Shown here one piece after another: positions 18,207-25,571 of a stretch of DNA of 64,000 nt (its first letter is position 1; every line of letters starts with the position of its first letter). Position numbers and translations under genes: made by a program. The notes under the pieces are model-generated. The model searched no databases and was not told the origin of the DNA. It worked only from the letters and a program-made list of their open reading frames with translations. The stretch comes from Acetobacter aceti (GTDB lineage Bacteria; Pseudomonadota; Alphaproteobacteria; Acetobacterales; Acetobacteraceae), in NCBI RefSeq assembly GCF_002005445.1, contig NZ_CP014692.1:1798001-1862000 (forward strand), written 5' to 3'.

Positions 18207-19679
18207 ATGACGTTCCGCACCGCTCTGCTGTTCGGAGCCGCAGTTCTTTCCGGACTGACGCTCGCGCCTGAGTTTCCTGTTGCTGGAGGAAATTACGGCG
18301 TCGTGGCAGAGGCTCACGCCGAGACAGCCCCCGCGTCCTCTACCGACCCGAAAATCAGTCACGCTGAAACCTACAAGCTCCTGACCCTGTTCGGCAGCAT
18401 CTTTGATCTCGTGCGCGCCAACTATGTCGATCCGGTCTCGGATCGCGAACTGATCACCAATGCCCTCAACGGCATGCTGAGTGGCCTGGATCCACACAGC
18501 TCCTACATGACTGAAAAACAGTATGCCGACATGCAGGTCCAGACGACCGGCAAGTTTGGTGGACTGGGGCTGGAAGTCCAGGGTGAGGATGGTCATGTCC
18601 GCGTGGTCTCCCCGATTGACGGAACGCCGGCATGGCGGGCCGGAATCAAGCCGGGTGACTATATTGTCGCCATCGACGGGCATAATATCGACGGCAGTCC
18701 TCTGAATGACGCTGTCGAAAAGATGCGCGGCAAGCCTGACACGAAGATCACGCTGACGCTGATTCGGGCAAAAACACCCAAACCGGTCATTGTGACCCTC
18801 ACGCGTGAGATCATCCATATCGAGGCCGTCAAATCGGCTCTCTATGACAAGACCGGCTACATCCGTATCCCTCAGTTCACGGAAGACACGTCCGAAGAAC
18901 TCCACAAGGCTTATGATGAACTGCTCAAGAAAGCCGGTGGAAAACTGACAGGTGGGCTGGTTATTGATCTGCGGAACGACCCAGGTGGTCTGCTGACGCA
19001 GGCGATTGATGTCTCGTCTTCCTTCATCAGCAATGGTGAAATCGTTTCCACGCGCGCCAGACACCCCAAGGACAGCCAGCGTTGGGATGCCAAGGGGCAT
19101 GACATAACAGATGGAATGCCAATCGTCGTGCTGATCAATGGTGGTTCGGCTTCCGCCAGTGAGATCGTGTCCGGTGCGCTTCAGGATCATCATCGCGCCG
19201 TTCTGATCGGCACCAAGAGCTTTGGTAAAGGCTCCGTGCAGACGATTATGCCCATTCCGGGAAATGGCGCGGTTCGTCTGACTACAGCCCGCTACTACAC
19301 ACCGTCGGGACGCTCCATTCAGGGACTGGGAATCGTTCCTGATGTCCTGGTGAAGGAAAGCCGTGAGGAGCCAGCCTTCAGCATCCGTGAGGCTGATCTT
19401 TCCCACATCCTGAAGAATCAGGGTGGCAACCAGACCAAGCCGCCGCAGCGTTCTGATTTGCCGGCTCTTGCGTCCAAGCTCCCGGAAGAGCCTCCCGCCA
19501 ACTGGCCTGCTTTCGATGTAACCAAACCAGCAACGGACTTTCAATTGCAGGAAGGACTTCGTCTGGTACGGAGCATGGCTAATGTGGCGGCGCCTGACCC
19601 GGTCGCCTCCCTGCCTCCTGTTCCAGCACCCGCTTCTGAGAAGACAACGCCAGTAAAGAATGAGGCCTCCCATCACTAA
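18207..19679 (+). CDS. ctpA: C-terminal processing serine protease (S41 family)
   Basis: Periplasmic protease of 490 residues. The start at 18207 follows AGGAGA and gives a signal peptide (MTFRTALLFGAAVLSGLTLA); an in-frame ATG at 18117 adds 30 residues that do not look like coding sequence. A PDZ domain lies at about 95-170 (FGGLGLEVQGEDGHVRVVSP; WRAGIKPGDYIVAIDG). The Ser-Lys dyad is in GGSASASEIVSGAL and GTKSFGKGSVQ. The C-terminal Pro/Ala-rich tail is poorly conserved. In other bacteria CtpA trims or degrades cell-wall hydrolases, which fits its place between envC and the YibQ homologue. It overlaps the next gene by 20 bases. Confidence 0.94.
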   Translation: MTFRTALLFGAAVLSGLTLAPEFPVAGGNYGVVAEAHAETAPASSTDPKISHAETYKLLTLFGSIFDLVRANYVDPVSDRELITNALNGMLSGLDPHSSYMTEKQYADMQVQTTGKFGGLGLEVQGEDGHVRVVSPIDGTPAWRAGIKPGDYIVAIDGHNIDGSPLNDAVEKMRGKPDTKITLTLIRAKTPKPVIVTLTREIIHIEAVKSALYDKTGYIRIPQFTEDTSEELHKAYDELLKKAGGKLTGGLVIDLRNDPGGLLTQAIDVSSSFISNGEIVSTRARHPKDSQRWDAKGHDITDGMPIVVLINGGSASASEIVSGALQDHHRAVLIGTKSFGKGSVQTIMPIPGNGAVRLTTARYYTPSGRSIQGLGIVPDVLVKESREEPAFSIREADLSHILKNQGGNQTKPPQRSDLPALASKLPEEPPANWPAFDVTKPATDFQLQEGLRLVRSMANVAAPDPVASLPPVPAPASEKTTPVKNEASHH

Positions 19680-21006
19680 CGACGATCTTCATCTGGCAGC
19701 CGAGGCGCTGGAAGGTGTAACTCCAGCCAGCCTCTGGCAGCGTCTGCCACGAAACGGACGAATTTTCGTTCGTTTTTGGGGCGGCGTGTCGTTACTGGCG
19801 CTTCTGGCTGGTATTGGGCTGCAGGAATGGGCTTCCAGACATCATTCGGCGATAAATACCGCCCCACAGAACAAGCCGAATGTCACAGAGCAGGCTCCGG
19901 TGGTTGCGACCGCGAAAGAAGCGGCTGAAAAACCTCCTGTCAGTGTGGCGGATAACACGCAGCCCGATAAGCCAAAAAGTGAGTTTTCATCTGAAATCAC
20001 ACCCGGCGTCGCACCTATTTCGCAACCCATGCCGGATATGCTGGAAGCTGTAGCTGGTGACCCCGGCCATAGTCTGCCCAAACGTGGCCCGAACGGGGAA
20101 ATGCCCCGTAATGTTTATGCGGCGGCTGTTCCCCCTATTCCGGCGGGAAATGCACGTATAGCCATTCTGCTGGACGGTTATGGCTTGTCTGAAGAGATGA
20201 GCCTGAACGCGGCGCGAAATCTCCCGGCCATGGTGTCATTCGCCGTTCCCGCTTACGCTCCGGCCAGATTGCCACTGTCCGAAACGGCAAGACTTCGCGG
20301 ACATGAAATTTTCCTCTCCCTCCCAATGCAGCCTTCGACGGCGCCACTCGATGATGAGGGACCGCGTGCTCTTGGCTACGACCACACGGCAGCGGCGGAC
20401 AAGGACAACCTGGAATGGGCCCTGTCCCGTTTTAATGGATATGTCGGCGTAACAAACGCCTTTTCAGGTCTGGATGGAGACGCTTTTGCCCAGTCTCCCG
20501 ATTTCGCCATGGTGAGCCATGCTCTTGAAAGCCGGGGTCTGCTTTATCTGAACGCGACTCCTGGCGCTCCACGCACTGGTCCGGTGATGGGGGGGGACGC
20601 CTCTCTCACCATGGATACCAACACCGACGCGGCCGGTGTCGATGGCCAGTTGGCTCGCCTTGTGGCAATGGCCAAATCCCGTGGCACGGCCATTGCCGTC
20701 GCAGGCCCGATGCGCCCTGTATTCCTGCAACGGCTGACTGAATGGACCCATACTCTTTCCAGTCAGGGCGTCACGCTGGTCCCGGTCAGCGCGTTAAGCC
20801 GGAATGCAACACTTTCTCCAAGCCTTTCGGATAGCAGAACTCTGCATGTCGCCGTCCCGATGGCGTCGCCGCAGGCATCTGTGCCTTCAGTCGTTCCAAA
20901 GCCTGCAAAGATCGGAACGGCGTCAGGCAAACGTTCCGTAACGGAAGCTCCTCTTGACCCGCCTTCTTCGGCACCTGCTCGGGACAATACGCCCACATCT
21001 CCATAA
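19660..21006 (+). CDS. Divergent polysaccharide deacetylase family protein (YibQ/COG2861)
   Basis: 448 residues. A single transmembrane anchor lies at about 35-57 (FWGGVSLLALLAGIGLQEW), then a Pro/Ala-rich linker, then the catalytic-fold domain at about 165-390 (IAILLDGYGLSEEMSLNA, SFAVPAYAPARLPLSE, GHEIFLSLPMQP, GYVGVTNAFSGLDGDAF). These are the hallmarks of the COG2861 family, whose exact reaction is not established. It is almost always next to envC and ctpA, which points to peptidoglycan work. The start at 19660 lies inside the last 20 bases of ctpA. Confidence 0.85.
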   Translation: MRPPITNDDLHLAAEALEGVTPASLWQRLPRNGRIFVRFWGGVSLLALLAGIGLQEWASRHHSAINTAPQNKPNVTEQAPVVATAKEAAEKPPVSVADNTQPDKPKSEFSSEITPGVAPISQPMPDMLEAVAGDPGHSLPKRGPNGEMPRNVYAAAVPPIPAGNARIAILLDGYGLSEEMSLNAARNLPAMVSFAVPAYAPARLPLSETARLRGHEIFLSLPMQPSTAPLDDEGPRALGYDHTAAADKDNLEWALSRFNGYVGVTNAFSGLDGDAFAQSPDFAMVSHALESRGLLYLNATPGAPRTGPVMGGDASLTMDTNTDAAGVDGQLARLVAMAKSRGTAIAVAGPMRPVFLQRLTEWTHTLSSQGVTLVPVSALSRNATLSPSLSDSRTLHVAVPMASPQASVPSVVPKPAKIGTASGKRSVTEAPLDPPSSAPARDNTPTSP

Positions 21007-21022
21007 ACTGGTGACTATTGCG

Positions 21023-21517
21023 ATGACCGATCCATCATCCCTGCCCTACCGCCGTAATGTGGGAGCGGTTATTTTCAATAACGCCGGAGAGGTCTTCGTC
21101 GCACGCCGCACTGACATGCCAGGTGCAGGCGGTCCCCCGGAAGAAGGTGTCTGGCAGTGTCCCCAGGGTGGCATTGACGATAATGAAGCAACCGATCGCG
21201 CGGTCTTCCGGGAGGTTGCTGAAGAGACCGGGATGACTTCACTCACGCTTCTGGGCGAACACCCAGAATGGATGAGCTATGATCTGCCTGCGGAGCTTAT
21301 TGGAAAAGCTCTCAAGGGTCGTTACCGTGGACAAACGCAGAAATGGTACGCGTTGCGTTTCACAGGGCCGGAGACCGAAATTCGGCTTGACCTTGATGCT
21401 CATCAGGAATTCGACGCCTGGAAATGGGTTCCACTAACCCAGCTCTCAACGCTAAATGTTGGCTTCAAGAAGCCTATTTACGAAAATCTTGCTGTTTCCT
21501 TCTCACACTTTTCTTGA
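21023..21517 (+). CDS. rppH: RNA pyrophosphohydrolase (Nudix)
   Basis: Removes pyrophosphate from the 5' end of transcripts and so starts mRNA decay. The protein is 164 residues from ATG 21023. The Nudix box GGIDDNEATDRAVFREVAEETGM covers 49-71, and YRRNVGAVIFN (9-19), VWQCPQGG (43-50) and GQTQKWYALRF are all typical of RppH. The frame is open for 23 codons before this ATG, but that stretch overlaps the end of the previous gene. It is the last gene of the gpmI-envC-ctpA-YibQ-rppH run and converges on a PAP2 gene 15 bases away. Confidence 0.93.
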   Translation: MTDPSSLPYRRNVGAVIFNNAGEVFVARRTDMPGAGGPPEEGVWQCPQGGIDDNEATDRAVFREVAEETGMTSLTLLGEHPEWMSYDLPAELIGKALKGRYRGQTQKWYALRFTGPETEIRLDLDAHQEFDAWKWVPLTQLSTLNVGFKKPIYENLAVSFSHFS

Positions 21518-21532
21518 TTTGCTCCACAGACC

Positions 21533-22108
21533 CTATATCCGCTGACAATAAAGATATCGGCCAAGGGTATGAGAAGCCTTTGCAATCCAGACCTCGGCGC
21601 TCAGACGATAGCCATGCAAAGCGCAGCCAATAACCAAGGCTGCGGCAACGCTGAGAAACGCCGCCTGAGGCGATAACGGGTTACGATGACGCCCCAATAA
21701 ACGATGCAGGATGATGACAGCGCCCACACCAATCAAGGCGCCGACGACAGCTTCCGTAACGGTGTGAACGTGCAAAAACACACGTGAAGCACCAAAAGCA
21801 ATGGCCAAAGCACACGCGCCAGCAACGACGATCGTGCCGTTTCGACATAACAGGGCGAGAAGCCCGCCATAAACCATGGTTCCACCCATGGTATGACCAC
21901 TGGGACTGTAAATAAGACGCTGGTGAGGAATACCGCAGCGTTCACACCATAGTTTCAGAAAAAGCATGAGGCATGAGGCCGCTGCCATGATGCCGCCCCA
22001 TACCAAAGCATCATGCCGCCGACCGACCAGAATCAGAATCAGAAATATCGCAATCTCGACAGGACCAACGACGGCCTGATCGGCGAAATCACTGAACGCA
22101 CCGATCAC
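21533..22108 (-). CDS. PAP2-superfamily membrane phosphatase
   Basis: A 191-residue integral membrane protein of about five or six helices, starting at GTG 22108 with CGGAG nine bases before it. The three PAP2 motifs are present in altered form: KLWCERCGIPHQR (52-64), PSGH (69-72) and SR-x5-H-x3-E (108-119). In the third motif the usual aspartate is replaced by glutamate (E119). Enzymes of this class dephosphorylate lipid phosphates such as phosphatidic acid or undecaprenyl pyrophosphate. The substrate is not predictable here. It converges with rppH. Confidence 0.78.
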   Translation of the reverse strand: MIGAFSDFADQAVVGPVEIAIFLILILVGRRHDALVWGGIMAAASCLMLFLKLWCERCGIPHQRLIYSPSGHTMGGTMVYGGLLALLCRNGTIVVAGACALAIAFGASRVFLHVHTVTEAVVGALIGVGAVIILHRLLGRHRNPLSPQAAFLSVAAALVIGCALHGYRLSAEVWIAKASHTLGRYLYCQRI

Positions 22109-22522
22109 TCATGGCACTCCGGAGCGTGTGGTCGGGTCGCTAACGGCTGCCGGCTCATTCGGCCCAATCGCCATAGCGCCGAAGTCTGTTGTCGAAGTCG
22201 TCCGACGGAGCACAATATTGGATACCCAGATCAGAACTCTCCAGACACGATAGTCTTTCAGGGTCAGCCAGAGAGTGGAAAGCACGACATCCACCTGACA
22301 GAAGGCTCAGGCCGCTGAAAAGAATCCAGAAACCGGAACCAGTTGCAGAAGATGTTAGGGTTTTGACCAGAAAGCAAGACCGAGAGGGATGAGGCTTGCT
22401 CCCATAAGAGGAAGCATCAGGCGAATTTCCCTGTATTTTGTCTGCCTGCTTTTTTCGAGCGTCTTTGACTCTGATCTCTCCGCATTCTGAAAAGAAGCAA
22501 GCAGACTTCCTGAGTGTGTTAC
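22109..22522. other. Intergenic region between PAP2 gene and glycosyltransferase
   Basis: About 410 bases between two minus-strand genes. The minus-strand reading frame of the glycosyltransferase continues in frame past its TAG (22523-22525) for 55 codons to a TAA at 22355-22357, ending with a hydrophobic stretch (LMLPLMGASLIPLGLAFW). It has no ATG, GTG or TTG start of its own before the hydrophobic part. A 61-codon minus frame (22109-22294) abuts the PAP2 start but has no recognisable features. I do not call either as a gene. Confidence 0.45.
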
Positions 22523-23680
22523 CTAAAAACCTTCCGTTAAAATACGATCAGTGAGATCTATGATATGGGAGCGAAAAGCGGCTTTCGAAAAGCGAAGCGC
22601 ATTATCCCTGCATCCCTGATCCGATATCTTATCTCGTATTTTTTCAAAGTGCTCTATGGTTTTCATAATTGAGTCAGCCGATTGTTCGTTGAACAGAAGG
22701 CCTGTGGGAGATTCTGAAAGGGTGTCATCCAGAACAATATCCAGTGCTCCACCGCGCCCAAAACTGATAACGGGCGTTCCGCAAGCCTGAGCTTCCACCA
22801 GGGTAATCCCAAAATCCTCTTCAGAAGCGAACACGAAAGCCCGTGCATTCTGCATCAGCGAAAGGAGCTCTGAATGAGGCACTTTTCCTTTAAGAATAAT
22901 ATTCGGAGCTCCGGCGGCTAGAGCACGGATTTTTGCATTTTCAGGGCCATCGCCTACCACAATCAGCTGTCTTTGCGGCATACGGCGAAATGCTTCCACA
23001 ACAAGATCAACGCGCTTGTAAGGAACCTGTCGTCCGGCCACCAGATAGGCATCGCGGTTTGCCGGATCGGCCGGCAGGTTGAACGCATCCGTATCGACAG
23101 GCGGATGAATAACCTCCGCATCGCGCCGATAGACTTTTCTGATACGGCGGGCGATGTAGCGCGAATTGGCCACAAAAACATCTACACCGGTTGCCGAGCG
23201 TACATCCCAGTTTCGAATGCGATGGAGCAACCAACGGACAAACAGTCCTTTCAGGCCGGTCGTCAGACCGCTTTGCTTAAGATAGGCAGCCTGCATATCC
23301 CAGGCGTAGCGCATCGGAGAATGGACATAACTGATGTGATACTGATCAGGCCCCGTGATGATGCCTTTTGCGACAGCATGATTGCTCGAAAAGACAAGGT
23401 CAAACCCACTGAGGTCAAGCTGTTCCACGGCAAGCGGCATCAGCCCGAGATAATTCCGGAAATGCTTTCTTGCGAATGGCAGTTTCTGGATAAACGTCGT
23501 GGTGATTTTCCGACCGCCAAGAAAAGCGCGCTCCTTCTCCGGGAGAAAATCGACAATGGAAAAAACCTGCGCCTGAGGAAAGACAGCCAGAAGTTCACCC
23601 ACCACACGTTCTGAACCAGCATAGTGCTCAAGCCATTCGTGTACAATGGCAACTTTTACGGTTGATTTGTCTGTCGTCAC
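22523..23680 (-). CDS. GT4-family glycosyltransferase, mannosyltransferase-like (EPS locus)
   Basis: 385-residue cytoplasmic or membrane-associated glycosyltransferase, starting at GTG 23680 after AAGAGGAAAG. N-terminal features are VAIVHEWLEHYAGSERV and the motif ISYVHSPMRYAWD; the C-terminal donor domain has VVGDGPENAKIRALA and the E-x7-E motif in SEEDFGITLVEA. This combination is typical of WbaZ-like mannosyltransferases and of the GDP-mannose enzyme of acetan/xanthan-type synthesis. That would place it as an early step in EPS repeat assembly, but the sugar cannot be proved from sequence. It ends the minus-strand EPS gene group, separated from the others by the gap at 23681-24075. Confidence 0.85.
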   Translation of the reverse strand: MTTDKSTVKVAIVHEWLEHYAGSERVVGELLAVFPQAQVFSIVDFLPEKERAFLGGRKITTTFIQKLPFARKHFRNYLGLMPLAVEQLDLSGFDLVFSSNHAVAKGIITGPDQYHISYVHSPMRYAWDMQAAYLKQSGLTTGLKGLFVRWLLHRIRNWDVRSATGVDVFVANSRYIARRIRKVYRRDAEVIHPPVDTDAFNLPADPANRDAYLVAGRQVPYKRVDLVVEAFRRMPQRQLIVVGDGPENAKIRALAAGAPNIILKGKVPHSELLSLMQNARAFVFASEEDFGITLVEAQACGTPVISFGRGGALDIVLDDTLSESPTGLLFNEQSADSIMKTIEHFEKIRDKISDQGCRDNALRFSKAAFRSHIIDLTDRILTEGF

Positions 23681-23831
23681 AGTTCTTTCCTCTTGCTTCG
23701 AATTTCAATCATAAAAAAGTTACAGTGAATATTTTTCGGCGCGAAACCTGTCGTACCAGCATTTCGTTAAGAGTTTGATCATCACTATCTGCCACTAGTT
23801 TTGATAAAGAAACTGATTTGGAATCTTGTAA

Positions 23832-24005
23832 ATGACACCCGTTTCCTCTCCCACGGACCGTGGTCATACTTTCCCCTCGTCTGCGCCACAGACGTTACAG
23901 CGGGCAAATAATCTTGCCCCGGCTCGAGGAATTTTGCTCGCTTCAGTCACTGGCATTGTCGTCTGGACTTCTGCAATCACTGTTGTGCTCACATCCATCC
24001 GCTAA
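23832..24005 (+). CDS. Small single-pass membrane protein, 57 residues
   Basis: A short open frame from ATG 23832 to TAA 24005, lying opposite to the EPS genes in the gap between them. The N-terminal 30 residues are polar and rich in Pro, Ser and Thr (MTPVSSPTDRGHTFPSS). The C-terminal 25 form a clear transmembrane segment (GILLASVTGIVVWTSAIT) ending in a positive residue. This architecture, polar tail plus C-terminal helix, is more ordered than chance translation would give. The ribosome binding site is weak (GGAA nine or so bases upstream). No family is recognised. Its place suggests a link with EPS assembly, but that is only position. Confidence 0.5.
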   Translation: MTPVSSPTDRGHTFPSSAPQTLQRANNLAPARGILLASVTGIVVWTSAITVVLTSIR

Positions 24006-24075
24006 ATTCTGCGGATAGGGTGCTATCCGACGCTTACTACCGCACACCAGGTTTGTAGCATTTTTTTTATAGCTT

Positions 24076-24486
24076 TCAAAAAATACCAGCATTTTTTACA
24101 GTAAGATCGCTTTTTCTGGCTCCTGCCATTAAAATCATGCGCGCGTTCTGTGCGGCAGCCGAATTTCGAAACATATGACAATGCTGCGCATTCATGGCAA
24201 GATGAATACCAAACCGGGCGTTCATCGTCTGAGCAAAGTGTCCGCTGAGAGAATTGACTGCCATACCGCTGCCAGATGGCTGACGCTTTACGTCACTGAT
24301 GTAAAGTTCCCGTCTTTCACTGTTTGCAGCACTGCACCATACAAAAACACCCCCGCGTGCCCCCTGAGACAAGGTGGTGTCATCTTCTGAGCTCAATGCG
24401 GGAAAACTCTCCTGAGCCCGCACCGGGATACTCACAGGATAAATGAAACTCAATCCCATCAGGAGCAAGGCATACCTTGACCTCAT
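24076..24486 (-). CDS. Secreted protein of unknown function in the EPS operon
   Basis: 136 residues starting at ATG 24486. It has a Sec signal peptide ending near PVRA-QES (residue 24). The mature protein of about 112 residues has two cysteines, in VWCSAA and QHCHMF, suitable for one disulfide, and a repeated basic/aromatic pattern (RRELYISDVKR). I recognise no family. Its start codon overlaps the stop of the upstream glycosyltransferase by four bases (ATGA), so it is translated from the EPS transcript and is likely a periplasmic or extracellular part of that system. Confidence 0.7.
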   Translation of the reverse strand: MRSRYALLLMGLSFIYPVSIPVRAQESFPALSSEDDTTLSQGARGGVFVWCSAANSERRELYISDVKRQPSGSGMAVNSLSGHFAQTMNARFGIHLAMNAQHCHMFRNSAAAQNARMILMAGARKSDLTVKNAGIF

Positions 24487-25571
24487 TTCATGTCATCTTT
24501 CGCTATGGCAATTAGCATTCGGGCAGCTTTATCCCACGTGAAATATTGTGCCCGCTTATCTCCCTTATCCCGCAGGCTGGCTGCAAGCTGAGGGTCGTCC
24601 AGAAGACTGCAGATTACATGGCTGATGGATTGAGGATTACATGGATCGACATATAACGCCGCGTCCGCGCAGACCTCTCTCAACGCCGGAATATCTGCCG
24701 CGACTACAGGGCAATGACAGGCCATGGCCTCGATTGCAGGCAACCCAAAACCTTCATAGTGGGATGGAAAGACAAAACAGGAGGCTGCTGCATACAATGC
24801 ATGCAGTTCTTCATCCGTCACCCGGCCAGTATAGAGTGCTGACCTCGGCAAATTGGTCTTTCCGGAGAAAACGCCTTTATCAACCCCACCGCTGATGACG
24901 AGAGGTACGCCGCGCTGTTGTAAATCCTGGGATAAAACATTGAGAGCGCCAAGATTTTTATGTCGCGCAAGATTCCCGACGGCAAGCACAAAAGGCCGTC
25001 CTACAAGATTATGGCGTTGAAGAATGGAGGTATCTGGAGCGACCCGCGATATATGCTCACATCCTTCAGGAACAACCTCAATACGTTCAGGACTGACTTT
25101 TAAATGCTTTGAAAGCTCCTGACGGGAAAATTCCGAAACAGTCACGATCCTTGCTGTCGTATGGCAAAGGATTGTCTGCAAAATCTTATACCAGACACGG
25201 AATTTCCACGAATACCCTTCGGGCTGAGAAAATACCGCAGCATCATGCAGGACGACCAACTGATGACGCCTGAAAACAGGAGCTGTATTGCCAGGATTGA
25301 TAAGAAATCGATCCTGAGAACAGCGGGGAAGATCGAACTGCTCCCACGCCTGCCCTTTCAGACGGCCACAATGCACAACGGTCAGCCCCAACCCGTCTGG
25401 CGTGGTTGACGTCGTGTGCGGTGACAGCAGGATGGGCTGCTCTCCTGCTTGCCAGTCCAGCTTTGCGATCGCTCTTGTCAGTTCGCCAGCAAATCTTTGA
25501 ACACCACTCTGAATCTGCGAAAGATAACGCCCGTTAATGGCGATCCTGACCCTGTTTTGCGTCTTCATCAC
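24483..25571 (-). CDS. GT4-family glycosyltransferase (EPS locus)
   Basis: 362 residues. The GT-B fold shows IAINGRYLSQIQSGVQRFAGEL at the start, then VVLHDAAVFSQPEGYSW, IVTVSEFSRQEL, and in the donor domain VLAVGNLARHKNLGAL and the E-x7-E region HYEGFGLPAIEAM. It most resembles the rhamnosyl/mannosyl transferases of capsule and EPS loci. The gene overlaps the upstream co-polymerase gene and the downstream secreted-protein gene by four bases each (ATGA), showing tight translational coupling. The sugar it adds is unknown. Confidence 0.87.
   Translation of the reverse strand: MMKTQNRVRIAINGRYLSQIQSGVQRFAGELTRAIAKLDWQAGEQPILLSPHTTSTTPDGLGLTVVHCGRLKGQAWEQFDLPRCSQDRFLINPGNTAPVFRRHQLVVLHDAAVFSQPEGYSWKFRVWYKILQTILCHTTARIVTVSEFSRQELSKHLKVSPERIEVVPEGCEHISRVAPDTSILQRHNLVGRPFVLAVGNLARHKNLGALNVLSQDLQQRGVPLVISGGVDKGVFSGKTNLPRSALYTGRVTDEELHALYAAASCFVFPSHYEGFGLPAIEAMACHCPVVAADIPALREVCADAALYVDPCNPQSISHVICSLLDDPQLAASLRDKGDKRAQYFTWDKAARMLIAIAKDDMK

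Noticed and set aside
18039..19676. 545-codon open frame on the minus strand opposite ctpA
   Set aside because: The plus strand encodes a complete S41 protease with PDZ and catalytic motifs; the antisense translation is Arg/His-rich and shows no domain.
22109..22294. 61-codon minus-strand frame abutting the PAP2 start
   Set aside because: No motif, no membrane pattern of note and no good start signal; likely chance.
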